A stretch of DNA of 64,000 bases from the NCBI RefSeq assembly GCF_026914185.1, contig NC_070566.1, positions 4,030,001 through 4,094,000 of the forward strand. The letters are read 5' to 3'. Shown here piece by piece: positions 10,400 through 21,031 of the stretch (within the stretch, counting starts at the first letter, position 1; each line of letters opens with the position of its first letter). Below the pieces are notes generated by a model. That model did not search any database. It saw only the letters and a list, made by a program, of their open reading frames with translations, and was not told the origin of the DNA. The position numbers and the translations under genes are program-made. This DNA is from Puccinia triticina (lineage: Eukaryota; Basidiomycota; Pucciniomycetes; Pucciniales; Pucciniaceae).

Positions 10400-12288
10400 A
10401 TGGCCGACCCAAATATTGAACCCAATCTACAAGGCTATCAACTCGATGAAAACGGACAGCTCATCTTTAACTTTGCCGCCGGCCGTCGCCAGTTTACCCA
10501 AGGACCCTCTGGGAACGAACAAGAATTGAATGGATTCAATGATGATTTCACTGCTCAAACCAGCGTCGAAATCAACTCCGGGACTACTTCTCGTGGCGGC
10601 GGCGGCACCGGTATGGGTAGGGGAAGAGGGAGAGGCGGGGGTGGTTCAACGGCGACTACGAGTACACAAGGCAAACAGAGGGTGAACTTCACCAAGAAGA
10701 ACAGAAGCCAAGCCGAGATCTCTGGAGAAACTCAACCGTCCACATCCTCCAGCAACCCACCTCCATCTGAACCAGCCGCGGCGGCCAATGAAGCACCTGC
10801 GACCATCCATTCGGCGGCACTTGGACCTCAAGCCCAAGCTCGTGCTGAATTGGATGTTTGCTTAAGCAATGGAAATTCAGCTACTGTCCGAGAAGTCGCC
10901 TATGCCACTGGTAAAGTTAAACGGCTTACCAACTGCATCAAAGACAAACTCAAGCACTTGACCCTTGAGTACCAGAAGAAGATACACGAGTTGGCAATTA
11001 CGCACGAGGTAAGATCGGAGATCCTGTTCAAGTGGGTTGGTGGATTCAACAAGATGAAAGGGCCAAACAGGTTCAACAACTATTGTCGATACGCTCATGA
11101 AGCGCTCCAACTTTTTGCCAGAAGTAAGGGTACTTCTGACTATCTACAAAGATGTCATTTCAGCTCATTTTTTTTGTTTTTATCAATCCCAAAGAGGAAT
11201 TCCCCCCTGGGGTGTTAGATTATGAATACCCCGGATTTGATTATGAATACGCAGCAAGTAAACTCCAATTCTCACCAGCATCTGAAAAAGTACCGGTTGC
11301 AACCCTAACCGCGTTTTTCCATTGCCACCAAAAGAATTCCCCTGCGCGGCCAACCTTGCTGGTCTTTTCCTCACGCGTTTACATCATTATACTCGTGAGG
11401 AAGAGACTAGTAAGCAAAAATCAATCTTTCACTAACACCATCAAGATTTCGTATCGTCCAAACTAACCGCAAACCTTCCTCTTCCCCATTCTACTCCTCC
11501 CACTCTTTTCTTTTCTTCCAACATAGACATAATCATCTCTTGCGCGCGTCCCTCACCACTCTCATCAAAAACATTAAAATCAAACACAAATAACTCCTGC
11601 GCCATCGCAGGTATGACTCTCATACTTTCTATCATTTATGTACTTATTGATCAATCTAATATTTTCTCCTTGTTTTCCTTATCCTTTTCCAAATCTTCGT
11701 GTAGGTGTGTTGCTGGGTTCATTAAGCTTGTCAGGTCATCGTTGTTTGCTCAGATTCAAACATCATTACATTAGGTTCGCTATTTTGTTCATTTCACAAT
11801 TTTTCTCATTGTTCTCCTTTTATCACAAGAAATATAACTCACGCGTTTACATCATTATACTCGTGAGGAAGAGACTAACATAATCATCTCTTGCGCGCGT
11901 CCCTCACCACTCTCATCAAAAACATTAAAATCAAACACAAATAACTCCTGCGCCATCGCAGGTGTGTTGCTGGGTTCATTAAGCTTGTCAGGTCATTGTT
12001 GTTTGCTCAGATTCAAACATCATTACATTAGGTGTGTTGCTGGGTTCATTAAGCTTGTCAGGTCATTGTTGTTTGCTCAGATTCAAACATCATTACATTA
12101 GGTTGCTCTTCGTCCTATCTCAAAATTTACATGGGGAACGGATGCAGCAAGTCGGAGAAAAGTGGCGAGGACTATCTGAAGCCGAGCAGCTCAAGTATAA
12201 TGATGTTGAGTTTCTCAACAAACTGCAGCAAGCCATTGGTCTTGCGGAGGCTGACAATCCTGAAGACCCTCTCCTTTTAGAAAACTGA
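10400..12288 (+). CDS. hypothetical protein with HMG-box-like region, spliced
   Basis: The start is MADPNIEPNLQGYQLDENG at 10400. The first exon runs to about 11123, where AGAA is followed by a GTAAGG donor. It encodes a Gly/Arg-rich stretch, a Ser/Pro/Ala-rich linker, and a C-terminal part with KGPNRFNNYCRYAHEALQLF. A later exon (from about 12101, after a CATTACATTAG acceptor) gives GERMQQVGEKWRGLSEAEQ, ending at TAA 12286-12288. The two halves together resemble an HMG-type DNA-binding fold (N-F...W..LS..E...Y), but the match is loose. The middle exons are uncertain because the intron region contains duplicated blocks. The gene lies wholly inside the hAT-like element, so it may be cargo or a degenerate transposon gene. 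Confidence 0.45.
11705..12101 (+). repeat. 68-69-bp direct repeats, three copies, each ending in a splice acceptor
   Basis: The block from GTGTTGCTGGGTTCATTAAG to CATTACATTAG occurs at 11705-11772, 11964-12032 and 12033-12101. A second block (ATAATCATCTCTTGCGCGCG...) occurs at 11529 and 11879, and GTTTACATCATTATACTCG at 11378 and 11839. They lie in the intron region of the HMG-like gene, and every 68-69-bp copy ends in a usable AG acceptor. Confidence 0.8.
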
Positions 12289-12338
12289 ATGGCGGATTTT
12301 GTGCCCCTTCACTTGCAAAGCTACAAAAAAACGGCAAA

Positions 12339-13157
12339 TCACAACGCCCATGCAACGAAGCAATGCTTGTTTGAGGAAGGAAAGAGGCACGGTAAGCAAT
12401 TGGCCACACAGGTTTCTTTTGCTGCTTGATAGAGAGTGGCAATCCAGTCACTATATCTCTCTCTCATATGTCGTTCACTGAAAAATAAAGAACTGACTGG
12501 ATAGGCTATGATTCGAGTGACCATATATTACTACTTTTGAAAAGCTTGAGCACAATTCTTTTATGAAAAAAAGAAAATTGAGAAGCAGGGAGAGAACTAT
12601 GTAGAGGATGGGAGGGATGTTATTTTATATTTAGCAAGGGTTGAGGAGACCAATACCTTTCTTAGCGTCCCAAGGAAAGATTTCAGAGTTAAGGTTAACG
12701 AGGGAGTGAGCAGAGAATTGGGAAGGTTGTGAAGGAGGAGTGGATAAGACAGGATGGTTAGATGGACGAAGGGGATTGAAGGAGGGGTGAGGAATGATGG
12801 TGGATGCCGAGCTAAATCCAACAGCCCGACCCATCAAGAAATTGCCTCAGCGTGCAGTCAAGCCTTGGGAAGCTGGCAATGCAGCCCAGAGGAAAGCCGA
12901 CATGAGGGAGAAGTTGTGGTGCTTGCTCCGTAAGTAGGCCCAATCTCAGAAGTCAACCAGAGGCAATCAACCCTTTGGACATAGGGATGGTGGATCTTGA
13001 AACAACTCTGCTTGACCAAGATACCGGCAAATACTCAAAGGATCAAATCAATGCCATTCTTAAGGCATTGCATTTCCAACAGATTTCACTTATCCAAGAT
13101 TCAAGTCAAGCCAAAGCAGATTTGAGTGAGTTTCAAGGCTTGCAAGCTCTTGTTTGA
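12339..13157 (+). pseudogene. exon-like fragments downstream of the HMG-like gene
   Basis: Three disconnected open stretches look coding but cannot be joined confidently. These are AHATKQCLFEEGKRHGKQL near 12342-12428, RPIKKLPQRAVKPWEAGNAA near 12820-12900 followed by a GTAAGT donor, and PLDIGMVDLETTLLDQDTGK from 12966 to the stop at 13155-13157. They may be further exons of the same gene or a degraded paralogue. No family was recognised. Confidence 0.35.
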
Positions 13158-13480
13158 TTGCTTGTTGGCTTACAATGAATACTAGTTCTTCTCTACTTTT
13201 ATTTCAGAACTTATTTACTCTTATCATGAAGATTTCTTCCATCATGTCCATTTCTTTTCTCATTTCTGCAGTTCTTTTCTTGTGTTTTCTCACCGGAGAA
13301 GTATGCAAAAGTTATCTAAATCAACACTTTTCAATTATTTTGTGGTACAAGTAGATGTAGAGAGACAACAGGAGAACATTGCTCAGAGATTTCTGAGTCA
13401 TATGTTTCAAAATGGGCCAAATTGGTGCTTTTATGGGGTTTTTCAGTGTTATGCTACTCCGGCCGCGGCTTTTGGGTTTG

Positions 13481-14587
13481 TGTAGGGGTACTTTAGCGGG
13501 GCTTTGACCTGGTTGGAACACACCAGCACCGCTCAAAATGAGCAATCAGTCTTTGAACAAGGAGTACTGGTGCTTTGCCAAGGAAAATACCCAAGCAATC
13601 TTACCCCCATATACAGTAGTATTTGATTCTGCAATCAATCTATGATAATTTGGAGTGGTGTTGAAGTTATGGGAGTTTGAATTTTGAAAGTGGTGGGCTT
13701 GGAGTGGGCAGATGATGAGAGTAGAATTGTGCACATAGTGAAGAAAAATAGTAAAATCTTTGGAATTATCAAATTAGATAAGGTACAGGCTCAGTGGCCA
13801 CTGGTTTTTGTAATTTAGGTAGATTTTGAAAAAGTATGTGATTCACCCATGACCATTAGCCACTCAGCCTGTACCTTGCCTAATTCAATCATGCCAAAGA
13901 TGGTATTATTTTTCTTCAACTATTATTAAATGATACCCATACTTTTAATCAACCTCATTAGATGTCACATACCCCAACTGACTAGTGGCATAGTCAAATC
14001 ACATGTTTTTCAAAACATTACACTTTTACAGTGTCCAATTGTCACTCTGGCTATTCTTCATATAATTGGATCATTCAAAGGTTGTGAATAATATTCTTGG
14101 ACCATTATAACATCATAATAACACTTGGAATCATCACAATGCATGGGATATAGCTCAAGTGGCACATGCTCATGCCTCACATTTTGGCACTACTGCTTGC
14201 ATTCCAATGTTCCAAACCATATATCTTTGGAGCCTCAAACATATCTTGCAGTATTATTTCAGAATCAAATTCAGCCAACTTCAAATATTAAATCATGTGC
14301 TAATCTTCCTTGGCGGAGAACAAATAATCTATGTGCACAATTCTACTCTCATCATCTGCCCACTCCAAGCCCACCACTTTCAAAATTCAAACTCCCATAA
14401 CTTCAACACCACTCCAAATTATCATAGATTGATTGCAGAATCAAATACTACTGTATATGGGGGTAAAGTTGCTTGGGTATTTTCCTTGGCAAAGCACCAG
14501 TACTCCTTGTGCAAAGACTGATTGCTCATTTTGAGCGGTGCTGGTGTGTTCCAACCAGGTCAAAGCCCCGCTAAATTACCCCTACAC
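13481..14587. mobile_element. fold-back element nested in the hAT-like element
   Basis: Arms of about 265 bp (13481-13745 and about 14320-14587) are near-perfect inverse copies, from GTGTAGGGGTACTTTAGCGG inwards. Both arms translate to the same chance peptide, once on each strand. A smaller inverted pair (GGTACAGGCTCAGTGGCCAC / GTGGCTAATG side) sits at 13769-13895. No transposase. Target duplication not resolved. Confidence 0.65.
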
Positions 14588-14850
14588 TGCTAATTACTCA
14601 ATGTAGCGGTGTAGCGGGTACTTTAGCAATTGAAAGCCGCTGCACCGCTAAATTACATGTAAACTTAGTGTTAGCGCCCTCATTGTAGCTACGCTACATG
14701 AAAGGCGTAAAAAGATTAGCGTCACCTTTGCTACGCTACCCCTAAAAAGTGTATTTTTGCGCTACCGCTAACGCTAACCGCCATTTTATTTAGCAATGGT
14801 TTGCTACGCTACGGAATTAGCGCCGTTAATGTAATTTAGCGTAATAGTTG
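14588..14850. repeat. GTAGCG / TTAGCG-rich repeat
   Basis: The same class of self-complementary GCTACGCTA / TTAGCG sequence as at 7703-8072, adjoining the right arm of the fold-back. Confidence 0.5.
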
Positions 14851-15110
14851 GGGTGTTGATTGCACACATAGAAGCTGCATGTTGTTTGTTTATACTCACC
14901 CAATTTACTTGATTCCAAAGCTTGAATTATTTATTCATAAACTTCATGATCAAATAATCTATTCTTTGGAAGCAAAATACTAGCTGAGGTTTCCAGCATT
15001 CACCCACTCTGGAAAAGTCTGAGGTGATATATTGCACAAATTCCGCACATGAAATGGGAAAAACAGTGATTCAGTTCTGATTGGTGAGTCAGGTCATATG
15101 CCTAGGAAAA

Positions 15111-15638
15111 ATGCCTGGAGAGATCATAGGCTCAGGTCTTATGCGTGGAATGCTAGAGCGCCGATTATCAAATGCTCTCGAGAGCCAGGCTGATTCAGAC
15201 GAAAGTATGGGATCCGAAAGAAACACAAGGATACATGATGATCTACCAATCACCTCCATTGATCTAGGCGAGTGCGAAGAGGAAGACAAACTGGCCCTGG
15301 TGAAATCAATCCTTGATGAAGAGCTCTCAGAACATGAAGCCTTGATGGGATCCTGGGCTGGAGATGTCGTTGAACTCTGGAAAACTATTTATGGGCCAAC
15401 CCCACTCGATCATCCTTGGTTCTCACTGGTGAATTCCCTTCCACCGCCGAGGTTTCATGCTACGGACAATGACGAAAGCAAAGACAGTTCAGAAGCTATA
15501 CTTGCGGGAATTGACGAGGGTGAAGAGGACGCTGGCAGCAATGTAGATGGCGAAGAAATCAGCGCAGGTGACATGTTAAATCTCCTGAACATTGCTAACG
15601 AGAATCTGGCAACTAACAACAGTCACCAAGCTGATTAA
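15111..15638 (+). CDS. hypothetical acidic protein (possibly a terminal exon)
   Basis: An open frame of 175 codons from ATG 15111 to the stop at 15636-15638. It reads MPGEIIGSGLMRGMLERRL, then an acidic, Ser/Glu/Asp-rich chain with one hydrophobic patch (DVVELWKTIYGPTPLDHPW) and an acidic tail. A GTGAGTCAG just before the start codon could also be an acceptor, so this may be the last exon of a longer gene cut by the nested fold-back. No domain recognised. It lies inside the right half of the hAT-like element. Confidence 0.4.
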   Translation: MPGEIIGSGLMRGMLERRLSNALESQADSDESMGSERNTRIHDDLPITSIDLGECEEEDKLALVKSILDEELSEHEALMGSWAGDVVELWKTIYGPTPLDHPWFSLVNSLPPPRFHATDNDESKDSSEAILAGIDEGEEDAGSNVDGEEISAGDMLNLLNIANENLATNNSHQAD

Positions 15639-16377
15639 GCAGAGGAAAAACCTCGTATAGTTTGTTGTTTCATTTTTCTCCTTGGCATCTGTGTGTTGTT
15701 TTTTACTTTTGTATAATTTTGGCCTCGCTGTGCTGCGCGAATTCATTTCCCTCCTTTCCAATCATGATCAAGATGATTGTTTCTTTTATTTTCTCACATG
15801 TGCAACAGTAAAACTATTGCGCCAAACAACAACAGAAAAAAATGTGATTGCAGCCAAGGTGTGAGTATCCCGCGTTCAAAAGCGAGGAGAAACACGTGTA
15901 CGGTTGATTGGCCAAAACAAAACCTTTGGCCCATGGAACTTGATACTGCTGAGGGGGGGAGTGAGAAAGAATGAAAAAATGAAAACAAAAGGTGGCGGTG
16001 GGGGACCTCACTGCATTGCCTGAGTTTATCCGATCAAGAGTTGTACACTTTTCTCGGCCTGGGCTGCAAGCTTGTCGGACAAGCTCGGTCCGACAAGAGG
16101 CTCGGACCAAGTTGACCGATCAGATAGTTCGTGTACTTTGAGTTGGGTGGACTTTGGGAGGCGCCCGCGACCCAGATTCCGTGGAATCCATGGAATCCAC
16201 GGAGCAAAAATGTCCCCCCAGAAAGGCTCTTTGAAGCCTCTCCTGTGCGCGAGTCTGAGGCTTCAACATACTATCTTATAGGCTGTTCACAGGTGCACCC
16301 GCCGAGGGCTGGCGGGTACCTGCCCACGGATACCGGGTACCCCCCACGGGTACCCACGGGCGATCTCTACAGTGGAC

Positions 16378-17019
16378 AATGCTTATATTGGTCATGAAGA
16401 AGGGAGTCTTCCCTACTTGATCATATAGGCCAACAATCCAAGAGAGAAAATTCTCTCCTTGATGGATGGCCCTTTTGGTGGTGTGGCACCCTCTGGCATT
16501 GGCCCAAACCCTGGCAACTTTGGGCTGTGCCACGCGCTCTTTGGGCTTGGCCAATTGGGATTTAGCCTCTAGGTTGCAAGGTGTGCAGGACTTGTATGGA
16601 AGTGATTCCGATGTTGAAGAATGAATTGAATTTACTCATTTGGGAGGGTCTTTGGGGCAGCTGCACCACAACACAAGATGGGCAACTTTTTGAACTTGAA
16701 GTAGTTCATTTTGTTATTCTTAATTCTCAAAGCTATTTTATCTCATACATATGTAGTGTAGTTTTTGGGGCCCTGGAGTTGTCCACAAAACCTATGTAGT
16801 TTATTTCATAAAGTACACTCATCATGTATTCCATTCTTTCTCAATCAACTTATTGTTTGATCAAGTCTCAACTCAAACACCACTAACACTTCTATTATCA
16901 ATCAGGCTATTGATTGCTGTTGTTGTAGTAAGTTGTAACGTGTAGATAATTATATTACTATATCCTTAAAGGTTAGGTATTGATGTTGTTGTAGTAAGAC
17001 TAAGTTGTATTGTGTAATG
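16378..17019. other. intergenic, no gene seen
   Basis: Right flank of the hAT-like element. It contains short frames only and no structured repeat. Confidence 0.3.
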
Positions 17020-17360
17020 AACTCAAACACTTTTAGAAGGTAGTGATATTAGTATCTACACTTGATACAACTTGAGCACCGACAACACACACTAACCTTT
17101 TAGAAGGCAGCAATATTAGTATCTACCCTTGATACAACTTGAGCACCAACGACACACACTAACCTGATTGTAGTGATGAGAGTTAGTGTTGTAGTTGTTG
17201 AGAACTTTGAGTTGATTGCATTACTCTTACACACCTTTTAGAAGGTAGTGATGATAGTATCTACACTTGATACGACTTGAGCAGCAACAACACACACTAA
17301 CCTGATTGTAGCAATGAGAGTTAGTGTTGTAGTTGTTGAGAACTTTGAGTTGATTAGGGA
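17020..17360. repeat. degenerate tandem repeat
   Basis: About three copies of a block containing TTTTAGAAGGTAGTGAT, CTTGATACAACTTGAGCA and ACAACACACACTAACC; the last two copies also share a trailing GAGAGTTAGTGTTGTAGTTG. Unit length is 75-145 bp. No coding value. Confidence 0.6.
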
Positions 17361-17898
17361 AAAGAACCAATACATAATTGGAGCGGACATTTAAAAGATC
17401 AACTAGGTTTTGGAACAACTGCGGCACAACTAGATAAGAGTAACAAGGCTTAAAAATGGAAAGGAACCCAAATGACTACTGTAAGTTCAATATTGTGTAG
17501 ATATTTATATCACTACATCCTTAAAGCTTTGAGCTGATTACAACTGGGTGGATCAGATGCACCAGGATGCACTGCTCTATTTTATTTCTATTTTTGCTAC
17601 TTCCTTTACATTGGCAGTCTGCTCCATCTCCCATTCTGCAATGTAGACATGCACTACACTATCTTTTGAGTACAGGGGAACATCAGTACAATTTGATTGG
17701 CTTTATATCAATCAGACATGGAAAAACACATCAAATGGCCTAAATAAAACTGGATAAATTCTGAATACTTTTAACAAGAGTTTGATAAATAGATATACTC
17801 TCCAAACCATGGGGAAGAACTTCCTACAGCAGACCATCAGGATCCTCAAGAAAATTTGAATGTCAATGGCAGGATGCGACAAATCTATGATGAAAGAA
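17361..17898. other. intergenic, no gene seen
   Basis: AT-rich spacer between the tandem repeat and the 3' end of the pectin methylesterase gene. Only short chance frames. Confidence 0.3.
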
Positions 17899-19659
17899 TT
17901 ATAAAGCCCAGGAAGCATAGTTCTGAGGAAGAACCCGATGAAAGCTGGTTAGTTTTTCTTTTCTAAGGAATACTGTTGCAAATAAAAGATACAACATACC
18001 AGCCCCAACACTTGTTCAATTTTCGCTGGTTGCACTTGACTCTTCCCAAATGAGCGTAGTCCTTGACTACCAGGTCCCTTATTTGCAAATTCGTAAAACT
18101 GCACGGATTGAGTTCTAGTGTCTTGTGGTGGATTCCAAGCAGCCCACCCGGCTGGGTTGACAACGTTCGAAAGTGAACAAAACTGGAAAGTGACCGCTGC
18201 ATATGCAGACCAGGGCCGGCCCAAAAAAGCTGATCCCGGTTTTGCTCCGGGTGCTCCGATAACGTTCGAGAGATTGAAGACAAATTTTGCAGTGCTACTC
18301 GCTTGAGCTCTTTTGTGGGCCGTGATTCTGGGATTGAACTGGGATGAGCTTCTTGATGAAAAATGGGACCGGGTGGTAAGGAATAAGGGATACTCAACGT
18401 TGCAAAGCTCCGCGGTGGCTTAACCACAATATTAGCTTTTTCAAACCATGCGGTTCCACCCCCAAAGATGAAATCTGTGCAGCCCTCAGAAACAACGGTT
18501 GACACAGATGTCAGTTTCGTCCTTATAATCATGCATGTCGTCAAAGATCCCTTACCAACTGCACCCTCAATATTACACCCAATGAAATAGGCGGAGGGTG
18601 ATTTGATATACAGGGTATCCTGGTAGCTGCTGAAGCTACACATTGAATACACTAGATATCCATAAATTCATATTTCACAAACGTCGAATGTATAAAAGTC
18701 AGGAACAGGGGCTATGGGCAAAGCAAGAACTTGATAACTTGCCATGTCGTTCTCCTTGGGCGGTCACCGCCACTGCCTGAGTATTCGTACCCGTACCATA
18801 AGAATTCACCACATTACTGATTCAAGGGTATCAGTGTTCCGGCTCGTCATGTGAGATCAGTTTGTCCAGTGGAGCATTAATGCTTACATGTTGGACATTT
18901 TAAAGCTAATTTTGTGGAGAGAGGTAGATGAGATGAAGGCGACATGTTCCTGTGTGAGTACATGTTAAACTGGGAAAACCCACTACAGACGGCCACGTAC
19001 TCATTTTGTTGAACCCATATTGCTGAGCTTTGAGGATCTCCACCTGTTTCAGCTCGACCCGTAGCCACACTCACCGTCACCTGGTTTTGTGCATAGGTTC
19101 CCGGGGCCGCGGTGTAACCTTGAATGGTCAAAGGCTACGTTTGAAGAGTCTCAGTTAAATTGCTTGAACCTATTACCAGAAGATCTGCTCTATCTTACAT
19201 ATCCGTAACGTATATAGACTCCCAGGTTATAGCTGCCTGGAATCCAAAAAAAAATAAAAGCCTTAGCCACCCCGCATTCACAGCAGAACTTTCCCAGTGA
19301 AGCATAAATTCACCTGGGTATATGAAGATAGTTTGGGGGCCCTTATTACCTCGAAGAGCCCTAATAGCATCAGGAATCGTACTAGGAAACGGGGGAGATG
19401 GATTCAGCATGAAGTGATTGACTGGATTTCACGCGTTGGATATCAACCGTGTAGCTCACGGATGTTCGCCCGGTAGGGGCTTCTTTTGTCGGACAATCAG
19501 TGCGCCCGTCGGAGGCACTGTGCTACTTGGGTTAGCCCTTGGTGATAGACTGTGGGTAGGCAGAGCGTGACTTGCAGCAAAAATCGCGAAAGAAAATAGG
19601 ATTAAAGAGTACCACTGGGGAACCGTGAATAATTTGTTAGCGAGCATGATTACAGTCAT
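17899..19659 (-). CDS. secreted pectin methylesterase (CE8), multi-exon
   Basis: A carbohydrate esterase family 8 enzyme, which demethylates plant pectin. The start at 19659 gives a hydrophobic signal region (LILFSFAIFAASHALP). Coding resumes with TIPDAIRALRG and GPQTIFIYPG. Family blocks then follow in order: LTIQGYT, TNTQAVAVTAQGE, SFSSYQDTLY, CTDFIFGGGTAWFE, FLGRPWSAY and NPAGWAAW. These carry the usual catalytic Gln, Gln-Asp, Asp and Arg. Supported exons are 18000-18327, 18399-18651, 18743-18816, 18888-18905, about 18969-19134, 19199-19236 and 19314-19400; the last exon, NYASWAL then stop, is 17899-17922. The intron 18652-18742 seems to use a GC donor (GCAAGT). The 18-nt exon and the first intron's acceptor are uncertain. 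Likely role: host wall modification during infection. Confidence 0.85.
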
Positions 19660-21031
19660 GGTATTGAAGCGCTTAAGCTGAATACTTCATGCAAAGCTGG
19701 TTGGTTGTTTGATGGAGATGATCATTGCAAAAGATGAAGCTTTTTATAGGAACACCCGGGTTGTTGGGATACATTTGCACCCGCTTCATCAACCTTCAAT
19801 CGATGGATGCTTCCCTAGATTATCAGAATGCCAAACAGATCCATGTTGTACATCAATCCGATCGGCTCAAGCCGGTCCCATAAGGTAAATAAGCTTATTA
19901 CCAACAAGCACTCTAACATTACTATTTCGGGCCAAATGAATTGATGGCTCGGAAGAACTTGAGGCTCAAGCTGTGCCTTTCTGTGCAAGTGACCGATTAA
20001 TCGGAGGGCTATCTAGCCTTCTTTGTCGGCAGTCGGTAACAGTTGGCCATCTGTTCTTATTCTAATGATTTATAAGCTTTGTGATCATCTGATTAGTGAT
20101 ACCGGTCCAGTCAAGGGTGATGTTTTGTGCACTATCCAATTCCAACGGTATCTGCGTATACCCGCTCTGATTACATCGTCATGCGTTGAAGACCTGGCCT
20201 GAATTTGCAGATTCCAGTCGCTCATCTACTTTCTCCCGGCCAGAGAGCTGTGCTTGCCACCGAGGGCGATGCGCGGAGACTAACGGTGCAGCCACTTTCG
20301 ACGCATACATCGGCACCCGATTCCTAGAAGGCCGCATGATGCCCCCAGTGCTCGTGCTAATTCGGCCGACTCGCAAAAGCCCATTGATCCCAGGCTCTGC
20401 ACAGAAGGCAATGCAGACAGGATTGTAATTCAAGTCCCGATTTTGTACTGATCGGTCACACTCCTCCATATATATTTTGCGCAATGATGCATGGATGTGG
20501 AAGTAAATATAAAAATGGAAGGGCAGGCAGAAATTTCGGCCGAAACTCGGCTGGTAGGTCCCACTTCAAGCTAGCCAGTATCCCTTGCGGGATATCCGGT
20601 CGACAATCCGGGATATCTGGTGGAGAACCCCGGACCACACCAGATATCTGAGATCCCATGGTTCCAAGCCCTTCGGATATGGACGGATATCTCGATATCC
20701 GCGGGTCTTTCTGGACCCCGCATTCTTATAACATTGACACACTCCTTTATGGATGACAAATGCCACCACCCTCTCAATGACCAGTCTATTTCAATCATTG
20801 AGAGGATACATCAGTTTTTTTCCCGTCTTGTGTGACTACAGAAACCAAACTTTTTCTGCCCACTTTCATCCCTGTAGTTGCGCAGGGACAAAGCTGGGCT
20901 GTTTCTGTCCAGGTATGTGCCCAGGAGGCATTAGCATAGACAAAAGCTACACTATCAACCCATCATAAATTGCAGTGTTAGTGACTGTTAAGTAACAACT
21001 GCTAACACTTTCTTTGCACTTTTTTTTTGCA
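19660..21031. other. intergenic, no gene seen
   Basis: Upstream region of the pectin methylesterase and further spacer. A GATATC-rich patch (20580-20710) and a few short frames were seen, none of them supportable. Promoter elements of the esterase gene were not identified. Confidence 0.3.

Larger units (their letters stand above)
9199..16369. mobile_element. hAT-like DNA transposon, 7171 bp, with cargo
   Basis: Ends are TAGAAATCGCC on the left and GGCGATCTCTA on the right (10 of 11 complementary). A perfect 8-bp direct duplication, CAGTGGAC, flanks it at 9191-9198 and 16370-16377. TAG-type ends with an 8-bp duplication are the hAT signature. Subterminal GGGTACCCGTGG motifs occur at both ends, and about 150 bp of the left arm (10092-10240) is repeated inverted at 16135-16285. 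The left arm also holds a palindromic array. Inside lie an HMG-like gene, gene fragments, a nested fold-back and an unknown ORF. I found no hATC dimerisation region or other recognisable transposase, so it may be non-autonomous. Confidence 0.75.

Noticed and set aside
14140..14215. tRNA-like sequence (GGGATATAGCTCAAGTGG)
   Set aside because: An A-box match without a B box or acceptor stem.
15089..15289. Minus-strand gene opposite 15111-15638
   Set aside because: Shadow of the plus-strand frame; shorter and of unnatural composition.
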